From contig CM041777.1 in assembly GCA_023374045.1 (NCBI GenBank), positions 463,169,827 to 463,233,826 on the forward strand: a stretch of DNA of 64,000 bases. The letters are read 5' to 3'. The position numbers were made by a program, and so were the translations under genes. Every line of letters begins with the position of its first letter. Positions within the stretch are counted from its first letter, which is position 1. Shown here one piece after another: positions 44,756-56,497 of this stretch. The stretch comes from Limonium bicolor. Its lineage: Eukaryota > Streptophyta > Magnoliopsida > Caryophyllales > Plumbaginaceae. The notes under the pieces were generated by a model. That model was given only the letters and a program-made list of their open reading frames with translations. It was not told where the DNA came from and did not search any database.

Positions 44756-47700
44756 TGTAACACCCCTACAACGCTCCTATCATCTACCGAAATCGCAGCG
44801 GAAATAACCAGCCAAATAATAACTAACGCTTTGGTGTTACAACGCCGTTAACCACCCACGTGGTTAACTAGGCAGAATAAATACAAGAGTATCGGTCTGA
44901 TGATCAGACTCCCGAGCATAGTACCTAACATCCATATATAAACATAGCCAACCGTACCGAGTTTTTAATTTACAACACACCTACAAGCCATAATCATCCA
45001 TCACTGTTTAACAACAGTACCAAAATGTAATGCCTCGGGAGCACAGGCGCATCCCGGGCTTAACAACCAACATATCCAAAAGTACATCAACATCCTAGGA
45101 CCTAGAGCCACTCTGCCTCTTCGATCCTCACCCTGCAATAAAAATATGGAGCCCCCGAGGGGGTCAGCACCTTTGCTGGTATGGCTAACGCGCAGCCCAT
45201 CGACTACCGGGATACGCGCAACCAATTGTCATAATAACATGGCATTCATTTTAGAACATCCAACATATATATATACCATAGCATAGCAAGGGAAATTGCA
45301 TAGCATCACAACATCAATACATAACACCATAAACTCGGTTCTCACAAGGAACCTCTCACCATAGTTAGTATACCATATGAGCCTAGAGATTTTTACCAAT
45401 CCCATGTTAAGCTCGTTACCATCCTCGTTACCGTCCGGTTATGTAGAACGGTTAACTTATACCAAAGGTGTGTCGGATATAGTAATCCCAAGCACACCGA
45501 AATAACATACGTATGCCCCTATGGCCCGACGTGAGTCGGTAACTAGCTTTGGATAAGCTAAGGGAAGGTAGAAACCAAATTGGAATACCACCTATACATA
45601 CACCAAGAGAGCCGAACCGGATATGATATCGACCCCCATCCATCACACGCGTGGCCGGAACAACCGGACTCCTCACTCCCCCGGTTAGCACTTGTTAGTG
45701 ATCACACAACATTTTGTTAAGTCACATACAAGCAAACATTTAGGTCTTGTTAGACAACCAAGGGAAAGGAGTCATAACCTTACAACATCATAATGTAACA
45801 ACTGTAAACTCTTTTCATGCCTTAATCTTATAAGGTCGTAACACGCAGAAAAGCAAACAACACCCAAGCCGGTGTAAACCGGTAGGCAACAGACTGCAAG
45901 AAAACCATACCTTGGTCCTTGCCTCGTTTCGTTTCCACCTTGAGAGAATCCTAAACACATTAGTAACGTCGGTTAATTAACGCACTAATCCATTATTAAC
46001 ATTATCCACTCAACATTACTAGTTTATTTTTATTTTACACTTGTTACATCTCTTCATCCTTTTAATTGCCTTTAAAACCCACCTAACATGTCTTATATAA
46101 CCTTATTATATCATTACTAACCAACTACTATTTTTAGATAACAATTTCCATCTTAAAACAATAATTTTTGGTCCATACAGTGGCCTGTCCGAACTTGTGT
46201 GAGAAGTTCGGACACAAGCCGTGATTTTTGACAGAAAACAGACACATGTCCGAACTTGTGTCCGGACTTCGGAAGTTCGGACATGGGTCGAGGATAACCA
46301 ACAGAAGGAGCAGGTGCGTCCGAACTTGTGTCCGAGCTTCCCTAAGTTCGGACACAGGTCGCAACTAAATCCAGAGAAAGAAATGGGTGCGTCCGAACTT
46401 CCAAATTCGGACGGTAGTTCGGACACTACCTAAAACCCAGAAAACTGTAAGCGTAACAGGGCATGTCCGAGCTTCCAAATTCGGACGGAAGTTCGGACGT
46501 GCCATTATACTCATTTTCTACAACCTTAAACACTTAACCAAATTTCTCCAAAGCCTCCAACACTTATAGTGTCTTCTCCTTAAGTTTCTAAGTGGCATTC
46601 CTTGCCTATTCCAATCATTATTCCTAGATATTTCTTCCACACAACATCATTACTTTAACATTGTTTCTTACAAACTAAAACTCCTTATGTCATCCTTGAA
46701 ATTCCTTTTTCTAAGCTTGTACTTTCTCCTTATTTTAACATCATCTTCCAAGCATCATCTCTCCCACTAATTCCTTATACCCTTCTTGAAACTCTTTTCC
46801 TAGTGTACACTTCTCCTTATTTACCAAAGTTTGCCTAGATATTCACCTAAGTCCAAAATGACTTTGGTACATACTAAAACCTCAAGATTATGCCTAAGTC
46901 CTTAACACACTCTAGAGTACTTCTTAGTTCATCAAAATTCCTTTAAAACATCATGAACTCCTTATTCATTTCCTAAGTTTTCTAACTCACCAAACCTTAT
47001 GTAACCACTTAGAACTTCTTGCTCCTTACCTAAATTTTGACATGGGTTCCCCTAGAACATTACTAAGCCTAAACACTTTGCCTTCTCCTTTAAACACACA
47101 AGAACATCTAAAATCACCAAGAACACTCCCATACACAACTTCACCCAAATTTACACTACATCACAATATAGTGCATAACTTAAATTGCATGGCACTTAGG
47201 CCCTTAAAATGCATGGCTCTTAGGCCCTTAAGATGCATAAATCATAAACACTGAATTTCCACAATATATATGCCTTTAACCTGCAAATACACTCAACACA
47301 CATATGCCCTTTACTAGTCTCTTGAGAACACTTTACTAAGTCATTCACCATTTGCTCTTTAGGTAGTTTTAATAAGCATTTATAAGCTCATTTCTCCTAA
47401 GGCATTAAACAACATTAAGTTAGTAGATTTACCTCTTTTTCCAAAACACTTCCTCCTTGATTCCTTACAAAACCGTATGATAATTTGATTCCTTGTCAAG
47501 TTCTAGACAATATACAAACACCATAATGAGTATTCAAGCTTTGAGCTTCATCTCATTGTAAACCCTAATTTGACATTGTTTCAAAAACATTAATGTAGTT
47601 GTTTTACCTTGATCTTTGAAGGGAGTTTGAATATATAACAAGAGAGGACTCCACCTAGTCCATGAAGAGTTGGAATGAAGCTAGAACAAAGTCACACAAA

Positions 47701-48730
47701 GAGCTATATCAATGTGTATTTTCGGTCAAGGTAAAAACATGGAGGAAACATGATTTTTCTTTGAGATTCCTTACCTAGAAGCAAGGGAGATCAACAATAT
47801 GTCAAAATACAAGCTCAAGCTCCCTCAATGGTGGAACACCTTGGCACCGAAATGGAGCTCTTGGAGTTTTGAGAAGATAGGAATGAAGAGCTTGATGAGA
47901 GGAAGAGATTGGTGGTCTTAGAATTTGATTTGGACAAGTGAGCTAGATTTAACAAGTGGTCAAAGATGGAGTTTCCATGGTGGTAGTAGTATTACCGTGA
48001 GAGAACAAAGAAGAAGGAAGAAGAGAGGTGGGAAACCGTGTGAATGAAGGAAAGAAATGAGAGAATGAAGATAGAACTTACTTTTAAGGAGATATTTGTA
48101 GTATAAAGTAAAAAGTAGTTTTACTTAGTTTGCTTTAATTACTTATTACATTAACTAGAGAGTGGTGAGTCACCACACTTATAAAAAACCGGCCCCCTTA
48201 TTAGTGTGAGGGTATTTTAGTCTTTGTTTGTCAATTTAATTACTTAACATAACATATGTTATAAACTAGCTTGTAAAAGTTACTATTCACCTAAACAAGG
48301 CACTTAGAAGTGAAATTTTTGATTTCCCATTAATATAGCCACCCAAATGTGATACTATATAGTACACATATATATTTAAGAGCAATGATGGACATTTAGC
48401 CACTCAAAACTCATTTACAAGACAATTTTTCAAAAACGTGCTTTAAGACTTCTTAAAGCACATTTTGTGTTTTAACTTGTTTTCAAGCTTGGTTTTCTTT
48501 GGTAATTGGTTTAATATGTTCATTAGTATATAAATGAGGTCTTGGTAAGCTCATTAGGTCTTACTCAAGTTTATCCCAAGCTTAGAGCACATTTTGGCTC
48601 TTATTGACTTTAAAGCACATTTGTGTTTCCTTTTGTTTAAATTTGTTTACTAAGGTTTTTAAGACTCTTTTTAGTCTTAATAAATCATGTTTTAATGTTT
48701 AACCAACATACTAAGGTTTGGGGTATTTCA
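44756..48730 (-). mobile_element. Solo LTR C (3975 bp), relative of the Tekay LTR
   Basis: Starts TGTAACACCCCTACAACG and ends GGGGTATTTCA, flanked by CATAG on both sides (44751-44755 and 48731-48735). It aligns along its length with the Tekay LTR but is clearly diverged, with its own GTCCGAAC-type array at 46187-46503. No internal region remains, so it is a product of LTR-LTR recombination. Short open frames inside it are not genes. Confidence 0.92.
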
Positions 48731-49868
48731 CATAGTGGAAAGCTTAACATAACATAATTATATAAAATAGGCTCGCATCCCAAACCTGGGAGGGCTTGAA
48801 TTTATTAATTAAACATAACTATATATAAACAACGTTTTAACAAAATAAGAGAAAGGGTAGAGAAAACTCCAGCTAGCAAGTCGACTCTGAATCCTAGCTC
48901 CGCCTCTGTATCCATGTCGTTCGTAATAATAATACTAATAAATGGTAGAGATGTGGTGTGGTGGAAAGACAAATAAAAATGGAGAAAACGGAGAGAATAG
49001 AAATTGATGTGGTTGTACGTGGTGAGCGAGCGTGGTGAGCGAGTGTGGTGGTCGCTCCGGAGAGCTGATGTGAAATGTTGTGAACTTTGGATTTAAAGAA
49101 GGGATGATTAATACTGAAGGGAACGTAGCTTATTTATAGGAAAGGAAATGGGAAACAGACAACGGAGCAGGCGGTGCAGTTGGTGAGTCGATCCGTAAAA
49201 ATCGCAGTCAGAGGGTAGCAATTAATGATCGGACAGGAATTGATTGCAGGCGGCGTCACGCGTGCACAAATTAAGGTGGGCGCCATTAATGAAGAGCAGT
49301 TCGAGTGCGGCGCCGCGAGCGAAGGAAGAACGGAGAAGAAAACACTGAATTGGTCTCGTCCGCTCGCAAGGAGGCGGACTCCTCTGTGTTGTGTCCGCTC
49401 GAAAAGAGGCGGACTGTCCACTCTTGTCCGCGCGAAAGGAGGCGGACGCCTCACATGCGCCTCTCTCTTGTCCGCCCATTTAGAGGCGGTCCTCTCCTTC
49501 TCCTCTTGTCCGCCCGTTTAGAGGCGGTTGCCTCCTTCTCCTCTTGTCCGCATGTTTTCAAGAGGTACAAGGGGCGGTTGCCATGCGATAATATATATAT
49601 ATATATATGCGGATGTACTGTAATCTTCAACTGGCTCCCGATTCTTCGTTATAAGTCCGTTTTGTTCGCCGTTTGTTGCGTTGGAAAGCTCATGAGATAA
49701 ACTATTTGATTTCAACAATTTTTCCTACATTTAACACATAAAATATATCAATTCATATTAAAACATAAATCTAGGAAAATCGTAAGATAAGTGAGAAATA
49801 TTACTTAGAATACTGCAAATTAATAAGGTAATTAAACCCTTAAAAGTCTATATATTTCGCACTTATCA
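48731..49868 (-). repeat. Element B 3' LTR, right part
   Basis: Continues the LTR to ATTTCGCACTTATCA. It holds the GTCCGC/GCGGAC array (49358-49590) and, on the minus strand, TATAAATA at 49131-49138 downstream of the array. It differs from the 5' LTR by a short GTGGTGAGCGAG duplication and microsatellite length. Confidence 0.93.
49358..49590. promoter_or_regulatory. Inverted-repeat array GTCCGC/GCGGAC in the element B LTR
   Basis: About six units. One clear hairpin is GTCCGC (49393-49398), 10-nt loop, GCGGAC (49409-49414). The copy in the 5' LTR is at about 53629-53860. Open frames that overlap it are artefacts of the repeat. Confidence 0.7.
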
Positions 49869-51237
49869 AACTTCCTCACACTTAACTTTTGCTTGTCCTC
49901 AAGCAAATAGAGAATAAATATATCTCTAAGGCCGTAGTGTCAAACCTCAGGATTAAACAGATGCAAAACAGAGCAAGCAAAGTGACAATCAAAAGAATAG
50001 TTCTGCTCCTGGTTGTAGGTTTTTGCAAACAGTGAAAAAGAATTTTTTTTTTAAAGCATGGATAAGTTAGACTACAAAATCTGAATGTAGATTAACTTGG
50101 GATCTTCCACCATTTCTTTCCTTTAACCTTTGGATGACAAGGGGTGTGAAGTAACGCCTTATTCCGCGATACCTTTCAACACCACATACTCATGATCAAA
50201 AACAAAAATTAAACTGAAATTAACTCTTTTCGTATGCAAAAACATTCTTCTTCAAGAAATATATACAACACAATTGAATAATTGCGAATTGCAGAGTTTT
50301 TTCGTAACCCAGACTTTTCTCTCTATCCTTGTAGCGGTGTTGGGCCAACTATCCCAGATCACGAGACCTTAGGTAGATAGGTGTTAAGGCACCCCTAGGA
50401 CTTAATAACCGGATAGACGAGGCCTGCTTTTGTTAGGAAAATTTTTGATCAGCGGAGTACCTTGCCTTATCCTTTCATTCCAAACTTTCATATCATTTCC
50501 AAAATCCCAAGATAAACTAATTCAGTTTCCCTAATCAACTTAATCCACCAAATTTTGGGAAAATAGATTCATTTGAATAAAACTATGTATACAAACAACC
50601 TAAAGCAGAAAGATTCTTGAGGTGGTCACCTGGCTTCACTTCAAAATTTATGCAAAAATTTTCACCCAAGAATTCAACATTTATAAGCACTCAGAGCAGT
50701 GATTCCCTCAATGCAAGAAGACAATTAAAAACATGTGTGGCATTAAGTGCAACTGGCATATTTTCAGGGAAAGGTCTAAACTTCCTCACACTTAAGAGGA
50801 GCAATGTCCTCATTGTTCATAAAAGAATCAAGATAAGACCTTTCAAAATATGCCAGACTCATGAAGAATCTCATTCAGGACAATCATGGACTGATATAAT
50901 AAATAAGCAATTAAAAGCATTATAGGCTGAACACAAACATTAAATAAAGAAACTAAAACTCCCCTGATATCGTAGATTGAGGAAGGTAAACTTCCTCACA
51001 CTTAAGCTTGGACAAGGGGGTAGCGTTCCTCACACTGGCGTTCAAGCAAGTGTCCAGCCTTGGAGTTCTTCAGATACCATGATCAGAATTTCACCTGCAC
51101 ATACTACCCAAAAATAAACGCTAAAAAGCGTTGCGTGAAAGCACAGATTCCATTTCCACTTCTTTCTTTCTTTTTTTTTTGTTAAAAATCAAAATAAAAT
51201 CATAAAAATAATAATAATAGGATAATAAAGTTTAACC
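49869..51237 (-). other. Element B 3' untranslated region
   Basis: No gene is visible. The minus-strand motif TTAAGTGTGAGGAAGTT occurs three times in nearly the same form (near 49870, 50780 and 50990), the first directly abutting the LTR as the polypurine tract, plus a shorter copy near 51027. Confidence 0.6.
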
Positions 51238-51289
51238 ACTGGGTTGCCTCCCAGTAAGCTGCCCGTAGTTTTAGTCTTTGGCTAGACTA
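51238..51289 (-). ncRNA. Paired hairpins after the element B stop codon
   Basis: On the minus strand, hairpin 1 (51289-51272): stem TAGTCT/AGACTA, loop AGCCAA. Hairpin 2 (51255-51238): stem ACTGGG/CCCAGT, loop AGGCAA. The spacer is 16 nt, as in element A. Hairpin 1 starts 8 nt after the stop codon. Confidence 0.7.
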
Positions 51290-51297
51290 TCGCTTCG

Positions 51298-52149
51298 TTA
51301 TCCTGGATCAAAAATAAAAGTAGATAATATCTTCGCCAGGAAAACGAAGTTAGTAATAAAAAGCAAACCACCTGGATCAAAACAAAATGTTACTTCGGCA
51401 TATATAATTGGAAAATGAATACTCCACAAAACCTGGTGTTTGAGGAGGTACTGCCGGTAACGTAGTTGTAACAGGAGACCAGGTGGTGATGACTTTTCTT
51501 CCTCAAATTGGAGGATGTAAACATCCTCCTCTTGCTGTTGAGGCTTATGGAGGCAGGACGGAAGTTGATGAGAGACCGGTGGTAGTGATGTTCCTTCCTC
51601 AGATTCGAGGATGTAAATTTCCTCTTCCGGTAGGTGAGGCTCAATAGGATCACCTTTCTCAAGCTCGCAGACCGGCTTAGACAACTTATCTTCATATTTT
51701 AATTGCTCCTCTTGTGTTGGGGATGGGGATGGAGGAGAAATGTAACTCTCAGACATCTGCTCCAACTCGGCGTCGGAGAAAAATGTCTTGAGAAGTTTCA
51801 TTATCTCCTCATCAGATCTTGCTGCGTCATGAATATCTGGCTCAGTTTGCTCTTCACTCCTTGGAGTCACCACTGGAATTTTTTCTGGTGGCTCGGCCTG
51901 ACTCAGGAGAAGTTCGTCTAGCCTCCTTGTAGATTGCTGCTCGTTCTGATTGAAGTAGTAATACCCCAACTGAGTTTCGTTGTACTGTGCATTAGCCTGG
52001 TTGACTTCCCACCAATACGGCTCTCGATTTGATTGTTGAGGTGGTTGATAATCCTTGACCAATCTTTGATATGAGGATATCTCCTCTTGCATTTGTGTCC
52101 ATTCCAAATTGATCAATAATCTTCTCACCTCATCGTGGCTGCTCTCCAT
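51298..52149 (-). CDS. Element B protein, 283 aa, shares C-terminal module with element A gag
   Basis: An intact ORF starting about 220 bases after the primer-binding site. The N-terminal half starts MESSHDEVRRLLINLEW, is rich in Gln, Asn and Tyr, and has no gag domain or zinc knuckle. The middle is acidic. It has two aromatic-IL-acidic motifs, IYILESEEG and VYILQFEEEK. The C terminus (KHQVLWSIHFPIIYAEV, FCFDPGG, STFIFDPG) matches the end of the element A protein in order and spacing. The family is unknown to me. Because the LTRs, primer site and hairpins are present but no enzyme is, B must rely on other elements. The preserved reading frame suggests the protein matters for its spread. Confidence 0.75.
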   Translation of the reverse strand: MESSHDEVRRLLINLEWTQMQEEISSYQRLVKDYQPPQQSNREPYWWEVNQANAQYNETQLGYYYFNQNEQQSTRRLDELLLSQAEPPEKIPVVTPRSEEQTEPDIHDAARSDEEIMKLLKTFFSDAELEQMSESYISPPSPSPTQEEQLKYEDKLSKPVCELEKGDPIEPHLPEEEIYILESEEGTSLPPVSHQLPSCLHKPQQQEEDVYILQFEEEKSSPPGLLLQLRYRQYLLKHQVLWSIHFPIIYAEVTFCFDPGGLLFITNFVFLAKILSTFIFDPG

Positions 52150-52370
52150 TGTCAGTAACTAGCCTACAAAAACAAAAACAAAAATACCAAGTAGAATAGA
52201 AAATAAAAATAGAAAAGAAACACAAAAACAAAAATAAAATAGAGATACAAGAAATATATATTTTGTTTTTTTTTGTAAGTAAAATAAAAATGAAACAAAA
52301 ATAAAAGAAAAGTAAATAAAAATAGAAATCTCAATAAAATTTAAAAACTGTCAATTAACCGTGCTGGAGG

Positions 52371-52388
52371 TCCCCGGCAACGGCGCCA
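52371..52388 (-). other. Primer-binding site of element B (tRNA-Asp)
   Basis: On the minus strand TGGCGCCGTTGCCGGGGA, six bases after the LTR end. Confidence 0.92.
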
Positions 52389-52394
52389 AAAACT

Positions 52395-54136
52395 TGTTGG
52401 AGAAATATGTGACTACTTCTACCACTTAGGCAGTGTACCTAATCGTTTTGCGGGATAGTGGATTCGTGGGGTTGTCGTACTCTTGGGGACCTCGCTGTGG
52501 ATAACTGACAGTGGATTAATTTTACTGAGACTTCTAGTAAATAGATTTTATCATTTTCTAAGGAGAAGAAATAATTGAAAAACCTAACCTGAACAAAAAC
52601 AAAATAATAAAAATATAAATTATAAATCTTTTTGTTTTTGAGAAAGCACCCCGGGTTGTTCTGCTCACCTATTTTATCAATTATATTAATATAAACTTTA
52701 CCACTTAAGTAATAAACTCAGAAACTATAAATAATTCGTTGACGACTAAATCTAACGAACCCTAACCAGTTGCTAGAACTAGCAGCAGACTAATGCTCTA
52801 ATCCGGACACAACCAATCGCATAAAGAACAGCTTCTATTTGAGACTAATTAACCTATAGGCCGGATCAGGCTTCTAGCTGTTAATCAGGTTTATCTTCCC
52901 ACGTCTTGTTATCTATCTCAGCTCTCGCATGTTGATTAGAAAACTACAAATATTGCTTTAATAATTGATCAGAGAATTAAAGCAAATCAAGAACTGGAAT
53001 TAAACTACTACTTTAGATAAAATCATAGTGGAAAGCTTAACAAAATAATTATATAAAATAGGCTCGCATCCCAAACCTGGGAGGGCTTGAATTTATTAAT
53101 TAAACATAACTATATATAAACAACGTTTTAACAAAATAAGAGAAAGGGTAGAGAAAACTCCAGCTAGCAAGTCGACTCTGAATCCTAGCTCCGCCTCTGT
53201 ATCCATGTCGTTCGTAATAATACTAATAAATGGTAGAGATGTGGTGTGGTGGAAAGACAAATAAAAATGGAGAAAACGGAGAGAATAGAAATTGATGTGG
53301 TGCGTGGTGAGCGAGTGTGGTGGTCGCTCCGGAGAGCTGATGTGAAATGTTGTGAACTTTGGATTTAAAGAAGGGATGATTAATACTGAAGGGAACGTAG
53401 CTTATTTATAGGAAAGGAAATGGGAAACAGACAACGGAGCAGGCGGTGCAGTTGGTGAGTCGATCCGTAAAAATCGCAGTCAGAGGGTAGCAATTAATGA
53501 TCGGACAGGAATTGATTGCAGGCGGCGTCACGCGTGCACAAATTAAGGTGGGCGCCATTAATGAAGAGCAGTTCGAGTGCGGCGCCGCGAGCGAAGGAAG
53601 AACGGAGAAGAAAACACTGAATTGGTCTCGTCCGCTCGCAAGGAGGCGGACTCCTCTGTGTTGTGTCCGCTCGAAAAGAGGCGGACTGTCCACTCTTGTC
53701 CGCGCGAAAGGAGGCGGACGCCTCACATGCGCCTCTCTCTTGTCCGCCCATTTAGAGGCGGTCCTCTCCTTCTCCTCTTGTCCGCCCGTTTAGAGGCGGT
53801 TGCCTCCTTCTCCTCTTGTCCGCATGTTTTCAAGAGGTACAAGGGGCGGTTGCCATGCGATAATATATATATATATGCGGATGTACTGTAATCTTCAACT
53901 GGCTCCCGATTCTTCGTTATAAGTCCGTTTTGTTCGCCGTTTGTTGCGTTGGAAAGCTCATGAGATAAACTATTTGATTTCAACAATTTTTCCTACATTT
54001 AACACATAAAATATATCAATTCATATTAAAACATAAATCTAGGAAAATCGTAAGATAAGTGAGAAATATTACTTAGAATACTGCAAATTAATAAGGTAAT
54101 TAAACCCTTAAAAGTCTATATATTTCGCACTTATCA
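52395..54136 (-). repeat. Element B 5' LTR (1742 bp)
   Basis: Complete, uninterrupted copy of the LTR split at 44122-49868. TATAAATA on the minus strand at 53403-53410; the array at about 53629-53860 lies upstream of it. Confidence 0.95.
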
Positions 54137-54850
54137 CTTATCTTGCATTTGTTCAAAAAATAAAATTATGTATCCTGCTAATGTAGGTTGTTCTCTTTAA
54201 AAACAAATACTATTATGAATTGTGGGATAATTGGTACAAATTTTAAAAAATTTTCATCTGATTACTTTTGAGGAGCATTTTTCTTATGCGGTGTGACCAA
54301 ATAATCTGCAAATGGTTGGATTTTATTGCTCAGGGTTTCTTTCTGTCTTCTCTCTTAGGGATTGCTAAGGGGTACTTCTCTGTTAAAAAAAAAGAAGAAT
54401 ACAAAAAATAAGGGACTTGCGAGACACCATTGGTAACCAACAAGAGAGTTGAGTGTTCTTAAATATAAAAGCTTGATGCTTACATTTTATCTTCTCATCT
54501 CTTATGCAAAAGTGAAGCAAATGCATAAATCTATTTTTCCTTTTGTTTTCTCCTCAATGCCCATTCTTGAGAGAAGTTGGCCATGGTAAAAGTTCTCGGA
54601 GTCACCTAAACAAAAGAAACATTGAAGTACCTTAGATCATACCCCGAAACTCTATATTTTGTTTTTACCCTGAGCACACCTATGCCACCAGCAGATAATT
54701 TTTCACACTCCTCAATAAGTTATAAAGATCATGAATTGTTTACCTCTTTATCCTACCCTTCATGATAATATTTGTTAGTATTGAGCATTTCCTACTTGCT
54801 TAGGTACGTAGTTTTGCTTGAGGACAAGCAAAAAGATAAGTGTGGGGGTG
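54137..54850 (+). other. Element A 3' untranslated region, right part, with polypurine tract
   Basis: Continues element A after the B insertion. It ends TTGAGGACAAGCAAAAAG, then AAGTGTGGGGGTG directly before the 3' LTR start at 54851, the expected plus-strand primer. No gene. Confidence 0.75.
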
Positions 54851-56497
54851 TGATAAGTGTCCAATGAGCATGTTTATTAGGTGTATTTCATGTATAATAT
54901 TAGCACTTTTCTTGCTCATTTCTCCACTTCGGTTAGTTTTCCTCTACTTTATGTTTTATTGTTTATCTCACAAAATTATTGGTTTAACATGAGGAAAACC
55001 AAGCCGGGAGTGAAGTAGACGAAGAGACGAACGCGTAGACGTGAACGGCTCAGAAAACGGGATCCAAACGAAGAATCTAGAGCCGGTCGAAGTTTGAAGG
55101 AAAATAGGTCACGGTCACACTTGTGACCGCCTAAGGAACCGCCTAGCTAGAGGCGGCCAGCATTACAACCGCCTAGCACAGGGCGGACTCTCAGGCGGAC
55201 CACAAGCGGTCACCAGGCGGACATGAAGACGGAGGATAAGGGAACCGCCCAAACAAAGGCGGTTGTTCAGGCGGACAACATAAGGAACCGCCTGTCCTTA
55301 GGCGGACATGTAGGCGGTCGTGACTAAAACTCAGTCGCGCACAGTTTTCTTCTTCGCGCCGACTCTGCAACTCTCATCTGCAACTCGCAATATCTGCTCC
55401 GCCTACCTTAAATCGCTCACGCGTTTCGGCTCTGTCCCCTGCAATAAATGAAGCAATCAACTGCAATCAATTCCTCTGCTCCAGACTACCCGTTCCCTTC
55501 TTCTATAAATACCCATTCACTGCAACCTTGTACGAGTGCACGGAGAAAACCAGAAAATCACTCACACTCACCTCATCTCATTCTCTTTCAGTAAATCACT
55601 CCCGTACATCATTACACTCCATTCAGTCCCCAGATCTGTAACTCTCCAATTCACCCACTTCACTTACAATAACCTACGTACATGTTCCACTCTTCATTCT
55701 CTTCATTTCTCCATTCACCAATCACGTCTCCGTGCTATTATTACGTCCAACCTCTGTCTGACTTATTACCAGTTAATATGTCAGGCTAAGGAGGATTTGC
55801 TCCGGGCAAGGTTTAAAATTATGGTTTGTTTAATTATGTAATCAATATTTCTACCGGTTAAAATAAATACAGTTTGTTACGGTTAAAGGTTATCTCTCAC
55901 CATTTTAATAAATTACATGAATTTATTAAAATGCTTTCCTAAGTCTATTTTGATCAGACCAGGTGATAAATAGACAGGTTAATTAAGCCGTAAATCTGGA
56001 GAAAACTTATTATGATTTAATGAGTTAGTATTTACAGATGCAATTATAATTCCTCGAATTTAACGTCCGTTTACATAGTATTGCTCGAACCTTGATTAGA
56101 CCGAGCATTTTCTGGTAAACGAGTTCTTGAGGGTCTATGACTTAGTCCTTAGGATAATAACAGGAATTTTGCCAAACTAATATATTAAACCGGTAGAGAT
56201 AGCATAATTAATCAGATTATATAAAACCTGAACCCGGAGTTCCATTTAAATCATCTGCACTCAGTAATTTTATCTGCTTTTTAACTTCTCAAAAACAAGT
56301 CAATTAATCCCCCCTCTTGTGACACGCTTAGGTACTAATTAATTCACCTAGTCCCACGGTTCGATATCCGGTCGCTTACAATTTACTATACTACCACGAC
56401 CGGGATTTGTTTGCAGCCCGACTATTATTTTGGGTTTTAATTTCTCTTCTTTTATTTTAATCTCACCAGTTTAACCACTCACGATAATTAGTCTGCA
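54851..56497 (+). repeat. Element A 3' LTR (1647 bp)
   Basis: Nearly identical to 39051-40721 with two small deletions. TATAAATA at 55504-55511; inverted-repeat array at about 55112-55325. Confidence 0.95.

Larger units (their letters stand above)
44122..54136 (-). mobile_element. Element B: non-autonomous LTR retrotransposon with one ORF
   Basis: TG...CA ends flanked by CTTAT (44117-44121 and 54137-54141). It is in minus orientation. The 5' LTR is 52395-54136 and the 3' LTR is 44122-49868, split by solo LTR C. The tRNA-Asp primer-binding site and tail motifs link it to Athila-like elements, but its LTR differs from that of element A. Its only ORF (283 aa) lacks a gag domain and resembles the C-terminal third of the element A protein. 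Confidence 0.93.
39051..56497 (+). mobile_element. Element A: gag-only Athila-like LTR retrotransposon
   Basis: TG...CA ends flanked by GGGGT at 39046-39050 and 56498-56502. The 5' LTR is 39051-40721 and the 3' LTR is 54851-56497. The primer-binding site matches tRNA-Asp, as in Athila elements. Only one large ORF is present (862 aa, gag domain plus a long C-terminal extension) and there is no trace of protease, RT or integrase. This fits the TR-GAG class of non-autonomous elements. The internal region is split by element B at 44122-54136. The LTRs are nearly identical apart from small indels, so the insertion is recent. Confidence 0.93.

Noticed and set aside
49134..49718. Overlapping open frames on both strands (66-131 codons), repeated at 53406-53986
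   Set aside because: They lie in the LTR of element B over the GTCCGC/GCGGAC array. Openness on both strands comes from the repeat, and the copies are identical because they are LTRs.
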